DNA of 64,000 bases from Clostridium sp. MB40-C1 (GCF_030913655.1 NZ_CP133189.1:1860001-1924000), one strand, 5' to 3'. Positions 1 through 9,076 are shown, counted from the stretch's first letter. Notes: generated by a model not told the origin, from the sequence alone. Numbers and translations are program-made.

Positions 1-991
1 TAGAAGTTCTGAATTTTTTGTTAAATTTTTTTACTGATATTCCATCAATCTTTCTGAGTCCCATAAACATAAACTCTTCCATATCATCTTTTTCTGAGTT
101 TTTATTTTTTTCTTCCACAGTAGAAATTCCCTTATCTTCATTAGCGATGTATTTATTTATATTTGCAACATTCCTACATCTATACCCATTAATATACGAA
201 TGAGCAGCAGCACCACATCCTAAATATTCTTCTAAATTCCAATATACTAAATTATGTTTACATTCTCTATTATGTTTTGAAAAATTTGATATTTCATATT
301 GATAATATTCTTTTTCTCTTAAATACTGTAAAGTAAATCTATACATTTCTCTTTCTATATCTTCATTTGGTAATTTTAATTTATCTTTTTCATATAAATC
401 ATAAAATTTTGTACCTTCCTCTACTATTAAACTATAACAAGACAAATGTTCTGGTTCCAAACTTGTAACATTTTTTAATGTTTGCTTCCACTCTTCCAAA
501 CTTTGCTCTGGTAATCCAAACATTAAATCTACGTTTATATTTTCAAATCCAACTTTTCTTGCCATATAAAAACTTTCTAAGAATTCTTCTACTGAGTGTA
601 TTCTTCCCAATCTTTTAAGATGCTCATTTTGCCAAGCCTGAAGTCCTATACTTAATCTATTAACACCTATACTTCTAAAGAGAAGTAGTTTGTCTTCACT
701 AAACGTTCCAGGATTGCCTTCTACAGTAAATTCCAAATCATCAGTTGTATTTAGTCTTTTTATGCTTTCTTTAATCATATTCCAGCCTTCTAAAGATAAA
801 TAGGTGGGAGTTCCCCCACCTATAAATATTGTACTTATTTTTTTATCTTTTATTCTATTTATTTCTTTAGAAAGGGCTTTTGAATAACTAAGCATTTTAT
901 TTTCCTCTCCACAATAAGATGGAAAATCACAATACAAACATTTTTGCTTACAAAATGGAATATGTATATATAAAGCAATGCCATCATTCAT
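1..991 (-). CDS. hemW: HemW-type radical SAM protein (C-terminus cut by window edge)
   Basis: Radical-SAM protein of the HemW (YggW) family, related to oxygen-independent coproporphyrinogen oxidase and regarded as a haem chaperone. Translated by hand on the minus strand because it leaves the window at base 1: about 330 residues are present and roughly the last 45 of a usual ~375 are missing. The cluster motif CxxxCxxC (CKQKCLYC, residues 14-21) follows the typical HIPF lead-in, and the GGGTPT motif is at residues 58-63. In-frame ATGs lie at 1006, 1000 and 991; 991 is preferred because GGAG lies 9 nt upstream. It follows lepA by about 100 bp, the common Firmicutes order, so the two may be co-transcribed. 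Confidence 0.88.
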   Translation of the reverse strand, partial: MNDGIALYIHIPFCKQKCLYCDFPSYCGEENKMLSYSKALSKEINRIKDKKISTIFIGGGTPTYLSLEGWNMIKESIKRLNTTDDLEFTVEGNPGTFSEDKLLLFRSIGVNRLSIGLQAWQNEHLKRLGRIHSVEEFLESFYMARKVGFENINVDLMFGLPEQSLEEWKQTLKNVTSLEPEHLSCYSLIVEEGTKFYDLYEKDKLKLPNEDIEREMYRFTLQYLREKEYYQYEISNFSKHNRECKHNLVYWNLEEYLGCGAAAHSYINGYRCRNVANINKYIANEDKGISTVEEKNKNSEKDDMEEFMFMGLRKIDGISVKKFNKKFRTS

Positions 992-1091
992 ATTCCCCAT
1001 CTCCATTCCTATAATTTAAAGACTTTATATATAGATTACATGTATTCAAAATACAAATTGTAATATATATAAAGTACATGTATTCTTTTAA

Positions 1092-2897
1092 TTAATCAAC
1101 TTTTAAGATAGACATAAATGCTTCTTGAGGCACTTCTACACTACCCACTTGACGCATTCTCTTCTTTCCTTCTTTTTGTTTTTCAAGAAGTTTTTTCTTT
1201 CTTGAAATATCTCCACCATAACATTTTGCAAGAACGTCTTTTCTCATAGCCTTTACAGTCTCTCTTGCAATAATTTTAGCTCCTACAGCTGCTTGAATAG
1301 GTATTTCAAACATTTGTCTTGGTATAACTTCCTTTAACTTTTCAGCTATAGCTCTTCCTTTGTGATATGCTCTTTCCTTAGGTACAATCATTGATAAAGC
1401 ATCCACTATATCTCCATTTAAAAGCATATCAAGCTTTACAAGTTCAGTTTTTTGATATCCATAAAGCTCATAGTCTAAGGATGCATACCCCTTTGTTTTT
1501 GATTTTAATGTATCGAAAAAGTCATATATGATCTCATTAAGTGGTATGTAATAATGAAGTACTGCTCTAGTAGTTTCTATATACTCCATGTTTATATAAG
1601 TACCACGTCTATTTTGACAAAGTTCCATAATAGCACCTACATAATCTGAAGGAGTAATTATAGAAGCTTTCACAAGAGGCTCTTCCATATAATCTATTTC
1701 TGTTGGATCTGGCATATTAGTTGGATTAGTAATTTCTAATACTTCTCCATCATTTTTATATATTTTATATATAACAGATGGTGCAGTAGTAATAATATCA
1801 AGATTAAATTCTCTTTCTATTCTCTCTTGTATTATTTCCATATGCAGAAGACCTAAAAATCCACATCTAAATCCGAATCCTAAAGCTATAGATGTTTCTA
1901 GTTCAAAAGATAAAGCAGCATCATTTATTTTTAATTTTTCAAGAGCTTCCTTCAATTCATCATATTTAGCACCATCTACTGGATAAATACCACTATATAC
2001 CATTGGTATTGCAGGTCTATACCCCTCTAAAGGTTCATCTGCTGGTCTTAAAGCTTCTGTAATAGTATCTCCAACAGCTGCATCACTAACGTTTTTTATA
2101 GAAGCTGTTACATATCCAACTTCTCCTGCACTTAATTCTTTCATAGGAACAAAACTTGGCGCAAATATACCAACCTCTGTAGCTTCATATTCTTTGTTGC
2201 TTGCCATAAATTTAATCTTAGTTCCTGGACGCAATGTACCTTCTTTAATTCTTATATAACATACTACGCCTTTATAACTGTCATAATAAGAATCAAATAT
2301 CAAAGCCTTTAATGGAGCCTCTTCATCTCCTTGTGGTGATGGAACTTTTTCTACTACAGCTTCTAATACATCTTCAATATTAAGCCCTGTTTTAGCAGAT
2401 ACTAAAGGAGCATTTTCTGCTTCTATTCCTATGACATCTTCTATTTCTTGTTTAATTTCATCAGGTCTAGCACTAGGTAAATCAATTTTATTTATAACTG
2501 GTACGATTTCTAAATCGTTATCTAGTGCCAGATAACAATTTGCTAAAGTTTGAGCTTGTATTCCTTGAGTAGCATCTACAACAAGCAAAGCTCCTTCGCA
2601 CGCAGCTAAACTCCTTGAAACTTCATAATTAAAATCTACATGACCAGGAGTATCAATTAAGTTTAATATGTACTCTTCTCCATTTTCTCTTCTATAAACA
2701 AGTCTTGCTGCTTGTGATTTTATTGTTATTCCTCTTTCACGCTCTAATTCCATATTGTCAAGAATTTGGTTTTCCATTTCTCTCTTAGTTAACGTCCCAG
2801 TGGCTTCAAGTAATCTATCTGCAAGTGTAGACTTACCATGGTCAATATGTGCTACAATTGAAAAATTTCTTATATATTTCTTTTTGTCTTTATGCAT
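1092..2897 (-). CDS. lepA: Elongation factor 4 (LepA), back-translocating GTPase
   Basis: Ribosome-associated GTPase EF-4, 601 residues, full length for the family. The G domain is at the N-terminus: G1 AHIDHGKST (residues 16-24), RGITI, DTPGH and NKID are all visible, followed by EF-G-like domains and the LepA-specific C-terminal part ([17 protein letters not shown]). EF-4 acts on elongating ribosomes under ionic or cold stress. The start ATG has GGGGG about 11 nt upstream. A promoter-like pair lies just upstream inside the tail of the preceding gene. It is followed by hemW on the same strand. Confidence 0.97.
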   Translation of the reverse strand: MHKDKKKYIRNFSIVAHIDHGKSTLADRLLEATGTLTKREMENQILDNMELERERGITIKSQAARLVYRRENGEEYILNLIDTPGHVDFNYEVSRSLAACEGALLVVDATQGIQAQTLANCYLALDNDLEIVPVINKIDLPSARPDEIKQEIEDVIGIEAENAPLVSAKTGLNIEDVLEAVVEKVPSPQGDEEAPLKALIFDSYYDSYKGVVCYIRIKEGTLRPGTKIKFMASNKEYEATEVGIFAPSFVPMKELSAGEVGYVTASIKNVSDAAVGDTITEALRPADEPLEGYRPAIPMVYSGIYPVDGAKYDELKEALEKLKINDAALSFELETSIALGFGFRCGFLGLLHMEIIQERIEREFNLDIITTAPSVIYKIYKNDGEVLEITNPTNMPDPTEIDYMEEPLVKASIITPSDYVGAIMELCQNRRGTYINMEYIETTRAVLHYYIPLNEIIYDFFDTLKSKTKGYASLDYELYGYQKTELVKLDMLLNGDIVDALSMIVPKERAYHKGRAIAEKLKEVIPRQMFEIPIQAAVGAKIIARETVKAMRKDVLAKCYGGDISRKKKLLEKQKEGKKRMRQVGSVEVPQEAFMSILKVD

Positions 2898-2938
2898 ACG
2901 TTATTTAACCCCCATTTGCACATAATAAATCAAAGTAA

Positions 2939-2969
2939 ATTATAGCATACAAGTATCTATATATGTCAA
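2939..2969 (-). promoter_or_regulatory. Candidate sigma-A promoter of lepA
   Basis: On the minus strand TTGACA (2969-2964) is followed after 19 bases by an extended -10, TGCTATAAT (TATAAT at 2944-2939). The spacer is longer than the optimum, but both hexamers are perfect and the TGn extension can compensate. It overlaps the last bases of the upstream small gene and lies 40 bases before the lepA start. Confidence 0.5.
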
Positions 2970-3436
2970 CAATAAGTATTTCTTATATCTATTATTCCAA
3001 TATATTTTTTTATTTGAATGTGGATTACTTCAATTAATTTTAAAACTTTATTTTTTAAATATTCAATACCCTTGTTTAACCCTTCATTTGAAAACATATC
3101 CTTATTAATATAGAAAACATACTTATTGGTATCTATTCTAAAATCAAAAGGAATAGGATTAAATAATACTCTAAATTTAGGAATACGATTATCCTCACCA
3201 TTTATTATTTCTTTAACATTATTAACATTTTTATTATTATTATTAACATTATTAACATTATTAAAAGCTTCAACCATATTATTTATATCCCAAGTTTTCT
3301 TATCATCCTCATAAGACATATAATCATTAACTAAACTAGAGTAAATTTGTCTATTCATATTTATATTTATAGATAAAAGTCCGTAGACTAATATAACTAT
3401 CATAATTATGCCCAAAAAAATTTTTTTTAATTTCAT
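2966..3436 (-). CDS. Unknown small membrane-anchored protein
   Basis: I do not recognise this 156-residue protein. It has one N-terminal hydrophobic helix (about residues 5-22) after a lysine-rich start, suggesting a membrane anchor with an extracytoplasmic domain. A low-complexity stretch of Asn and Val near residues 60-75 comes from a DNA microsatellite at about 3208-3265. The apparent GTG start at 3448 lies inside the ribosome-binding site (GGGAGGTG); the ATG at 3436 has GGAGG about 10 nt upstream and is taken as the start. It lies between spoIIP and lepA on the same strand, so a sporulation link is possible but unproven. Confidence 0.6.
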   Translation of the reverse strand: MKLKKIFLGIIMIVILVYGLLSININMNRQIYSSLVNDYMSYEDDKKTWDINNMVEAFNNVNNVNNNNKNVNNVKEIINGEDNRIPKFRVLFNPIPFDFRIDTNKYVFYINKDMFSNEGLNKGIEYLKNKVLKLIEVIHIQIKKYIGIIDIRNTYC

Positions 3437-3488
3437 AAAAAAAAGCACCTCCCTTTTATTAAGGATGTACTTTTTTTAGATAATTTAT

Positions 3489-4580
3489 TCAATTTTTCCC
3501 ATTTATATATTCTGCAATTATTCTAGCTACATACTTGCCAGTTCCTTTAGATTCTTCTATAGTATTAACATGTGAACCAACTTCCATTAAAACCATATTA
3601 TTGTTTAAATCTTGATTATAAAATTTTTTTCCATAGTTATAGCAAAATAAGCCTTTATAAAGTCCTGGATACAGCTTATTTGATATACTTGTCATTTTAT
3701 TTACTACTTCCATATTTTTATTAAAATGAGGATTTTTTCTCGTCATAACAAAAGCAAATTTAGCAACCTTTTCATTATTGATATTAAAAGTTACTGCATC
3801 TTTATTTTCAATAGAATCTCTATGAAGATCAATTATAATTTTAAAATCTTTATATTGTTTTAAATATTTTTCCACAGTAGGACGTGATCTTTCATAACTT
3901 TTGTTATACGCTGCTACATCGTGAACAGTAGTATCATGTAAAACAGCTATACCATATTTACTTTCTAACTCTTTTTTTATCTCTTCACCTACTGCACATA
4001 CATTTTGAGTCTTATCCTTACTACTTATTATGTTAGGCTTATAACTTTCGCAGGTATGAGTGTGATAAATTAAAACCTCAGGATTATTAGATAATTTCTT
4101 TTTCAATTTAGGATCATAAACAGGACAGTTCTTAACAGGTTGATTATTTTCAACTTTATTTTCTTGTTCAAAAACTTGATCTTCATTTAATGAAAATTTA
4201 TCAAACACATTTTCCGGGTCCCTCATAGTCAACCTACAATCATCTTTTTCTCCACTTACATTTCCTAAATATGAAATTTCCTTTCCAATTATCGATAAAG
4301 AAGTTTTACTTTTAATTCCTAAAATATTTAGAATATTATCTTTAAATGATTGATGTTTTTCAACTCTATCTTTTTCTGTAAATGCCGTTGGTAAAGCTGG
4401 TATTCCATAATCTAATACAGCTCCATAAAATCCAATTTCTCTTCCACTATTAGCTGTAATAATGTTTTTCATCCTACTAGTTAATATACTAAATAAAAGT
4501 ATACTAATTAAAAATATTAAGATACTACAATAAAAATTAAATTTTTTATCATCCATACCCTTTTTCTTATTGTTCACCAT
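3489..4580 (-). CDS. spoIIP: Stage II sporulation protein P (SpoIIP)
   Basis: Cell-wall amidase/endopeptidase of the SpoIID-SpoIIM-SpoIIP engulfment machine, 363 residues. One transmembrane helix (about residues 16-36) anchors it; the catalytic domain in the C-terminal half carries the family zinc signature YHTHTCESY (about 172-180) and IIDLHRDS (about 245-252). It lies directly downstream of gpr, the gene order also found in Bacillus subtilis. The start ATG follows a strong GGGAGGGAG ribosome-binding site that is itself the 3' arm of a 9-bp inverted repeat, so translation may depend on hairpin opening. Confidence 0.95.
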   Translation of the reverse strand: MVNNKKKGMDDKKFNFYCSILIFLISILLFSILTSRMKNIITANSGREIGFYGAVLDYGIPALPTAFTEKDRVEKHQSFKDNILNILGIKSKTSLSIIGKEISYLGNVSGEKDDCRLTMRDPENVFDKFSLNEDQVFEQENKVENNQPVKNCPVYDPKLKKKLSNNPEVLIYHTHTCESYKPNIISSKDKTQNVCAVGEEIKKELESKYGIAVLHDTTVHDVAAYNKSYERSRPTVEKYLKQYKDFKIIIDLHRDSIENKDAVTFNINNEKVAKFAFVMTRKNPHFNKNMEVVNKMTSISNKLYPGLYKGLFCYNYGKKFYNQDLNNNMVLMEVGSHVNTIEESKGTGKYVARIIAEYINGKN

Positions 4581-4582
4581 AC

Positions 4583-4619
4583 TCCCTCCCTTGCTTATTG
4601 TATGTATATGAGGGAGGGA
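4583..4619 (-). promoter_or_regulatory. Hairpin burying the spoIIP ribosome-binding site
   Basis: A perfect 9-bp inverted repeat (TCCCTCCCT at 4583-4591 against AGGGAGGGA at 4611-4619, 19-base loop) fills most of the 51-bp gpr-spoIIP gap. On the minus-strand mRNA the 3' arm contains the whole Shine-Dalgarno sequence of spoIIP and ends two bases before the ATG. No U-run follows, so it is not a normal terminator. Inferred role: lowering spoIIP translation from the gpr transcript. Confidence 0.6.
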
Positions 4620-4631
4620 TATAAAATATTA

Positions 4632-5606
4632 CTAATTTACATACTTATTAATATCTTCTATTCCTAAAGCTGGTTGCAATGCAATATTTATTCCATTAGC
4701 AATAATCTTTGAAACAGAATCTATTACTATATCTACATCTTTTGGAGTAACTACTAATTCTCCAACATGAGGATATAAAACTTCATTAATTAATTTTTCT
4801 TTTTCTTCCTTATCAAGAGATTTTAACATGTTATAAAATTGACTACCTTTTGTTGACTGTTTTATCATTTCATCTATAGCAAGGTCTATAGTATCATTGG
4901 CTAAAGTAGCCGCATGGACTACTGTAGGCACACCTATTGCAATAACAGGTACTCCTAAAGTATTCTCACTTATCTCCATTCTCTTATTTCCTATACCAGA
5001 TCCAGGAGATATCCCTGTGTTCCCTATTTGAATAGTTCTATTAACTCTTTCTGTTTTTCTAGAAGCCAACGCATCTATGCAAATTATTAAATTAGGCTTT
5101 ATTTTATCACATAAAGATTTTACTATTTCACTAGTTTCTATTCCTGTAAGTCCTAATACTCCTGGAGATATGGCGCATACAGGTCTTATATTTTCATCTA
5201 TACTATCTGGGACAAGTTCCTTTAGGTGTCTTGTTACCATCAATCTTGAAATAACTTTTGGACCTAATGCATCAGGAGTAACATTCCAGTTACCTAGTCC
5301 TACAACTAAAGCAGTCATACTCTTTTCAATATTTATTATTTCAGATAACGCCTTTGCCAAAGTTTTACCAACATCATCCATAACATCTTTATCATACTGA
5401 ACAAATTCAGGCATTTCTATAGTTATATATTCTCCTACTGGTTTTCCCATACTCCTTTCTCCAACTTCGTTAGTAATTTTTACATCTATAACCTTCATAT
5501 CATTTTCTATATATTCATTTATTTCAACTCCTGAAATCTGTCCTTTATTTTGCTCTTCATAAATTTCTTTTGCTTCCACAGCTAAATCTGTTCTTACATT
5601 ACTCAC
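4632..5606 (-). CDS. gpr: Germination protease (GPR)
   Basis: Aspartic-type endopeptidase (family A25) that starts degradation of small acid-soluble spore proteins at germination. With the chosen start it has 324 residues. The N-terminus MSNVRTDLAVEAKE matches the short pro-region typical of GPR, itself resembling the SASP cleavage site. The open frame extends to a TTG at 5624 without a ribosome-binding site; the GTG at 5606 has AGAGGAAG correctly spaced and gives the usual family N-terminus. It is followed by spoIIP. Expected expression is in the forespore; I could not assign a sigma-G promoter by eye. Confidence 0.95.
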   Translation of the reverse strand: MSNVRTDLAVEAKEIYEEQNKGQISGVEINEYIENDMKVIDVKITNEVGERSMGKPVGEYITIEMPEFVQYDKDVMDDVGKTLAKALSEIINIEKSMTALVVGLGNWNVTPDALGPKVISRLMVTRHLKELVPDSIDENIRPVCAISPGVLGLTGIETSEIVKSLCDKIKPNLIICIDALASRKTERVNRTIQIGNTGISPGSGIGNKRMEISENTLGVPVIAIGVPTVVHAATLANDTIDLAIDEMIKQSTKGSQFYNMLKSLDKEEKEKLINEVLYPHVGELVVTPKDVDIVIDSVSKIIANGINIALQPALGIEDINKYVN

Positions 5607-5701
5607 TTCTACACTTCCTCTCAAACTTTTTATTAATATTTTTTCCTAATTATCTTTAATAATTCACATTATAGTGGAGTAAGTAATTTTAAAATTTTTA
5701 C

Positions 5702-5730
5702 TTGAAGTACTTAACAAATAATGCTATAAT
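5702..5730 (+). promoter_or_regulatory. Sigma-A promoter of rpsT
   Basis: TTGAAG (5702-5707), a 17-base spacer, then a perfect TATAAT (5725-5730). It lies 86 bases upstream of the rpsT start, leaving a leader of about 80 nt. Confidence 0.8.
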
Positions 5731-5736
5731 ATCATT

Positions 5737-5815
5737 TGTTGAGTAAGGCAGTTCAATTTTTTGAATTCCCCAAAGCTGCTTAACCCTACTAAAACCACAA
5801 GGGGGTGAAAATGAA
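5737..5815 (+). promoter_or_regulatory. Structured 5' leader of rpsT
   Basis: The ~80-nt untranslated leader contains a small hairpin (TTCAA, TTTT, TTGAA) enclosed by GCAG/CTGC arms, followed by the ribosome-binding site GGGGGTG at 5801-5807. Many ribosomal-protein genes are autoregulated through such leaders; binding of S20 here is inference only. Confidence 0.35.
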
Positions 5816-6082
5816 ATGGCAAATATAAAATCAGCTAAAAAAAGAGTTAAAGTAATAAAAGTAAAAACTCTTAGAAATAAAATGATTAAATCAGCATTAA
5901 AAACAACTATAAAGAAATTTGAAATAGCTATCCAAAATAAAAATGTAGAAGAAGCTAAAGCTGCTTTTGCTGCTTGCGTTAAATCTTTAGATATGGCTGC
6001 TTCAAAGGGAGTATTACATAAAAATAAAGCTGCAAGAAGTAAATCTAGATTAGCTGCAAAATTAAACGGATTAAGCGCTTAA
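5816..6082 (+). CDS. rpsT: 30S ribosomal protein S20
   Basis: 88-residue, lysine-rich, helical ribosomal protein that binds 16S rRNA. The N-terminus [13 protein letters not shown] is typical for S20. The ATG at 5816 follows GGGGGTG with 8-nt spacing; an earlier ATG at 5811 is in another frame. It is the only plus-strand gene in this part of the window, with its own promoter and a strong terminator, and is divergent from gpr. The order gpr/rpsT/holA is common in Firmicutes. Confidence 0.98.
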   Translation: MANIKSAKKRVKVIKVKTLRNKMIKSALKTTIKKFEIAIQNKNVEEAKAAFAACVKSLDMAASKGVLHKNKAARSKSRLAAKLNGLSA

Positions 6083-6088
6083 TAAGAT

Positions 6089-6118
6089 AAACCGGTGGTA
6101 AATTCACCGGTTTTTTAT
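6089..6118 (+). terminator. Intrinsic terminator of rpsT
   Basis: A perfect 9-bp stem (AAACCGGTG at 6089-6097 with CACCGGTTT at 6105-6113), 7-base loop and a run of Ts, starting 7 bases after the rpsT stop. Confidence 0.93.
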
Positions 6119-6161
6119 TTTTACTATATTTTAAAATAACATAAAAATATCCCATAAGTAT

Positions 6162-6258
6162 GGGTCTGTCGCATTAAGAAATTTACATACAATATACTTT
6201 TTTAAAAGCTTAAATTCAAAACAATATATTGTAGGATTTATTATTAGTGCGAAAGCCC
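6162..6258. repeat. Dispersed inverted-repeat element, family A, copy 1
   Basis: About 97 bp with imperfect inverted ends (GGGTCTGTCGCATTA at the left, TTAGTGCGAAAGCCC at the right) and an AT-rich core carrying ACAATATATTGT. It lies between rpsT and the holA stop codon. Near-identical elements occur at 16631-16730 and 53736-53832, also just past gene ends. Confidence 0.8.
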
Positions 6259-6264
6259 CATGTT

Positions 6265-7287
6265 TTAAGACCTAGCTGTATTGATTATTAATAGTTCCAT
6301 TTCAGTTTTTCCATCTACAGATGTACTTTTTAAATTTTTTTCTGTTTCTAAACACAATTCCATACTTTTCTCAATTTGATTAAATTCAAATTTTTTGCTT
6401 TGTTTCATCATATTTTCACATATAAAAGGATGAAGCTTTAGTTCTCTAGCCAATTCTTCCTTAGTATTTCCTTTTTCCATTCCTACCTTTATATTAAAAA
6501 GTAAGTTAAACTGTCTTTCTATCATTCTTAAAATAGCGTTGATATTTTCTCCCTTAAATATTAATTCATTTAATATATCTAATGCTTTTTCAGGTTTCCT
6601 CTTAGATAAATAATCTACTAGATTGAAAATATCATTATCATTTTTCATTGTTATAATATCATAAATATCTTTAGATGTTATTTCCTTTCCATAAGTATAC
6701 CAATATAGCTTTTCAACTTCATTTTGAATTATATCTATATTATTTTCCACACAATTGCAAAATAAGGTTAATTCTACTTTTCCTATTTTCAGATTCTTTC
6801 TATCAAAAATTTCTTTAACTTTTTTTTGAAAAGTTGCTCCTTTTAATTTTGAAAACTTAACTACCTGGCAGTATTTATCTAATTTTTTTATTTTATTACT
6901 TTCTTTTTCTCTATCATTTTCAAAAATATAATACATTATAAGTATACATTCTTTAGGTAGTTTTTTTATGTAGGACTCTATATGTTTATATACCTTTTCC
7001 TTGTCTCGATCACATTTGTCTCTAAGAAAGTTGGCTCTATATACTACTACAACCTTATTATCAGACATAAAAGGTAAAGTTTCACAAGCATTAGTTAAAT
7101 CATCTGAATTAACAGTTAATCCATCTAACTGAGTATAATTTAAGTCTATAAAATTGTTCTTTATAGATTTTTTTATTATAATATTTATAAAATTTTTAAT
7201 ACTTTGTTCATCGCTTCCACAAAATATATAACAGTTTGAAATCTCATTATTTTTGAGTTTATTCTCTAATGATAAAGAATCAATCAA
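6265..7287 (-). CDS. holA: DNA polymerase III delta subunit
   Basis: Clamp-loader delta subunit, 340 residues, the normal length. It opens the beta sliding clamp within the delta-tau-delta' complex. The N-terminal AAA+-like region contains YIFCGSDEQSI (Walker-A position, degenerate as usual for delta) and FLRDKCDRDKEKVYK; the C-terminal helical domain has the family pattern around MIERQFNLLFNIKVGMEKG. In Firmicutes holA lies next to comEC and rpsT, as here. Start ATG at 7287; the upstream region carries only a moderate ribosome-binding site (GGGGGACTG). Confidence 0.93.
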   Translation of the reverse strand: MIDSLSLENKLKNNEISNCYIFCGSDEQSIKNFINIIIKKSIKNNFIDLNYTQLDGLTVNSDDLTNACETLPFMSDNKVVVVYRANFLRDKCDRDKEKVYKHIESYIKKLPKECILIMYYIFENDREKESNKIKKLDKYCQVVKFSKLKGATFQKKVKEIFDRKNLKIGKVELTLFCNCVENNIDIIQNEVEKLYWYTYGKEITSKDIYDIITMKNDNDIFNLVDYLSKRKPEKALDILNELIFKGENINAILRMIERQFNLLFNIKVGMEKGNTKEELARELKLHPFICENMMKQSKKFEFNQIEKSMELCLETEKNLKSTSVDGKTEMELLIINTARS

Positions 7288-7341
7288 TTTCAGTCCCCCA
7301 TTTTACTTCTATTTGTATTTTTAGGTTGCATAAATAAAATA

Positions 7342-7408
7342 AGGCTCTGTTTAAAAAAATGTTGTTTTTGAAATTATATGAACTCAACAATTTACTAATA
7401 CACAGCCT
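7342..7408. repeat. Short hairpin with AGGCTCTGT / ACAGCCT ends
   Basis: A 67-bp AT-rich segment with inverted ends (AGGCTCTGT at 7342-7350, ACAGCCT at 7402-7408) and an inner TGTTG/CAACA pair. It lies between the comEC stop and holA. The ends resemble family A (GGCTGT...ACAGCC) but the core differs, so it may be a distant relative or a simple terminator-like hairpin. Confidence 0.4.
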
Positions 7409-7414
7409 AAATAA

Positions 7415-8752
7415 TTATATCATGTTATATATAATTATAAAACTTAACAATACTAAAGGAAAGTATTTAACTTGTTTGTATTCATGCTTATAAAATATAT
7501 AACTCATAACAATTGATAATAAAGCTATTCCATAAAAATAATTATACTTGTATACTGGTGGAGATATTTTTAGTAATAAATAGTTTGCTCCTTGTATAGT
7601 TGTGGTCAGTGAATACAAAGTAGAAATTGCTATATTTTTTAGAATTGGTATATTTATCAATACAACTCCTATGTTACCTGCAAATATTAATAAAGAATAT
7701 AAAGGAATAAGTATTAAATTTGCTGGAATGAAAAAAATACTTATTTCATTAAGAGCACACATAACATAAGGCATGGAAAAAACTTGAGAACTTAAAGTTA
7801 TACTTAAACTTTCATTGATTTTTTTAGGTAGTTTATATAAAGCTTTCTGTATTTTTTTGTTGTATAATATGATTCCAAGAGTAGCTAAAAACGATAATGC
7901 AAATCCTATATTTGTTATATAATATGGTCTTATAATCAATAAGATCAATGCCGATAAAGCTAATGCTGAAAGACTATCATAATTTCTATAAACAACTTTT
8001 GATAACTTTAAAATTAGTATCATTATATAAGCCCTTATAGTGGCTGCTTTTGCACCTGTAAATAACAAATACATAAAAGACAATATAAGACCTATCTCAA
8101 TTCCAAATATTTTCTGTAAAAAACTATATACTAAAGCCATATGGAAACCTGAGACACTTATTATATGAGATATCCCTAATTCCTTAAAATTTTCTTTATC
8201 ATGAAAAGATAGGTATTTAGTTTCTCCATAACATATACTCATTATTAAAGATGCTTTATCTTTTCCAAGTAACTTTGAATATTTTTCAAATAACTTCTCC
8301 TTTAAGTTATACAACTTAAAAACAAAATCCTTACTTGGATTTTTATAAAAATCAACGTTATATATTCCAACAGAACCTTTTTCATAGTCAGCTTCTTTTT
8401 TAAATTTGCCATAAAACCTAACTTTCTCTCCATTTGATAACTCTTTTAAATTTCCAGAAAGATATACTATTCTTCCTTTATAATGTGCAATACAATATCT
8501 TCTTCTTTTCTCAACTAATCTAAACTCACCTTCATTAGGTAAGCTTATATTATAATAATTGTAGAAACTAAAGCCTCCTACAGCAAAAAATAAACATAAA
8601 ATAATAACTTCCTTTTTACTTAAAGTAAAAAAAATAACACTAAAAAAGGATGCAGCCACAGCCGCACCTAAAAATATGTTATATTCAAAAACAATTATAA
8701 TAAAAGCTCCTAAAAATACTGATATTGAATAATAAATTAAAGGTCTTTTCAT
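7415..8752 (-). CDS. comEC: ComEC/Rec2-type DNA-uptake channel, core domain only
   Basis: Polytopic membrane protein of the ComEC/Rec2 family, the inner-membrane channel for single-stranded DNA in natural transformation. The 445 residues contain N-terminal membrane helices, a small soluble OB-like region (about 75-150), and the competence domain with the signature GISHIISVSGFHMALV (about 193-208) and many helices. The C-terminal metallo-beta-lactamase-like domain of long ComEC proteins is absent and the frame ends cleanly, so this is a short form rather than a frameshift. It overlaps the upstream 93-residue gene by 4 bp (ATGA). comEA is in the same window at 14.0 kb. Confidence 0.88.
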   Translation of the reverse strand: MKRPLIYYSISVFLGAFIIIVFEYNIFLGAAVAASFFSVIFFTLSKKEVIILCLFFAVGGFSFYNYYNISLPNEGEFRLVEKRRRYCIAHYKGRIVYLSGNLKELSNGEKVRFYGKFKKEADYEKGSVGIYNVDFYKNPSKDFVFKLYNLKEKLFEKYSKLLGKDKASLIMSICYGETKYLSFHDKENFKELGISHIISVSGFHMALVYSFLQKIFGIEIGLILSFMYLLFTGAKAATIRAYIMILILKLSKVVYRNYDSLSALALSALILLIIRPYYITNIGFALSFLATLGIILYNKKIQKALYKLPKKINESLSITLSSQVFSMPYVMCALNEISIFFIPANLILIPLYSLLIFAGNIGVVLINIPILKNIAISTLYSLTTTIQGANYLLLKISPPVYKYNYFYGIALLSIVMSYIFYKHEYKQVKYFPLVLLSFIIIYNMI

Positions 8753-9030
8753 ATTTCGTCACTCATACTAATAAAAGAATTTTCAATATCTTCATCTTTT
8801 TTCTTATATACATCTACTATTATTTTTACTCTATGAATAGAATTATCAATTTTTATATCTTTAACATAAGGCGTGCCATTTTTTTCTCTCATACTAAAGT
8901 ATTTTTCAGCAAAACTTTGAGCTGATTCTATATCTAATCTATCATAATTAGAAAAAAAATCTTTTTCTGGTATGTCCAAAAACTCTGTATTACTGCCAAT
9001 TACAATAGTTTCAAATACATTATCCAGCAT
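8749..9030 (-). CDS. Unknown 93-residue protein upstream of comEC
   Basis: I do not recognise this protein. It is soluble, acidic at the C-terminus, without signal peptide or membrane helix. The start codon is preceded by GGAGGTG, with 8 to 10 nt spacing. It overlaps comEC by 4 bp, so the two are translationally coupled, though its sequence does not itself suggest a competence role. Its ribosome-binding site lies within a 10-bp hairpin followed by six Ts. Confidence 0.65.
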   Translation of the reverse strand: MLDNVFETIVIGSNTEFLDIPEKDFFSNYDRLDIESAQSFAEKYFSMREKNGTPYVKDIKIDNSIHRVKIIVDVYKKKDEDIENSFISMSDEI

Positions 9031-9033
9031 AAA

Positions 9034-9076
9034 AAATACACCTCCATATCTTTAATTTAACCAAATATATGGAGGT
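9034..9076 (-). terminator. Terminator overlapping a ribosome-binding site
   Basis: A perfect 10-bp inverted repeat (ACCTCCATAT at 9040-9049, ATATGGAGGT at 9067-9076, 17-base loop) followed on the minus strand by GTATTTTTT and then the start ATG at 9030. It looks like the intrinsic terminator of the upstream ATPase gene, but its arm contains the GGAGG of the next gene, so termination and initiation signals overlap. Confidence 0.6.

Noticed and set aside
3240-3275. Short tandem repeats as a CRISPR array
   Set aside because: Units are 9 bp without spacers; they are a coding microsatellite.
4583-4619. The gpr-spoIIP hairpin as an intrinsic terminator
   Set aside because: Neither strand has a T-run after the stem.
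7415-8752. comEC as a truncated pseudogene
   Set aside because: The frame is clean and ends after the membrane domain; short ComEC forms without the beta-lactamase-like domain are known.
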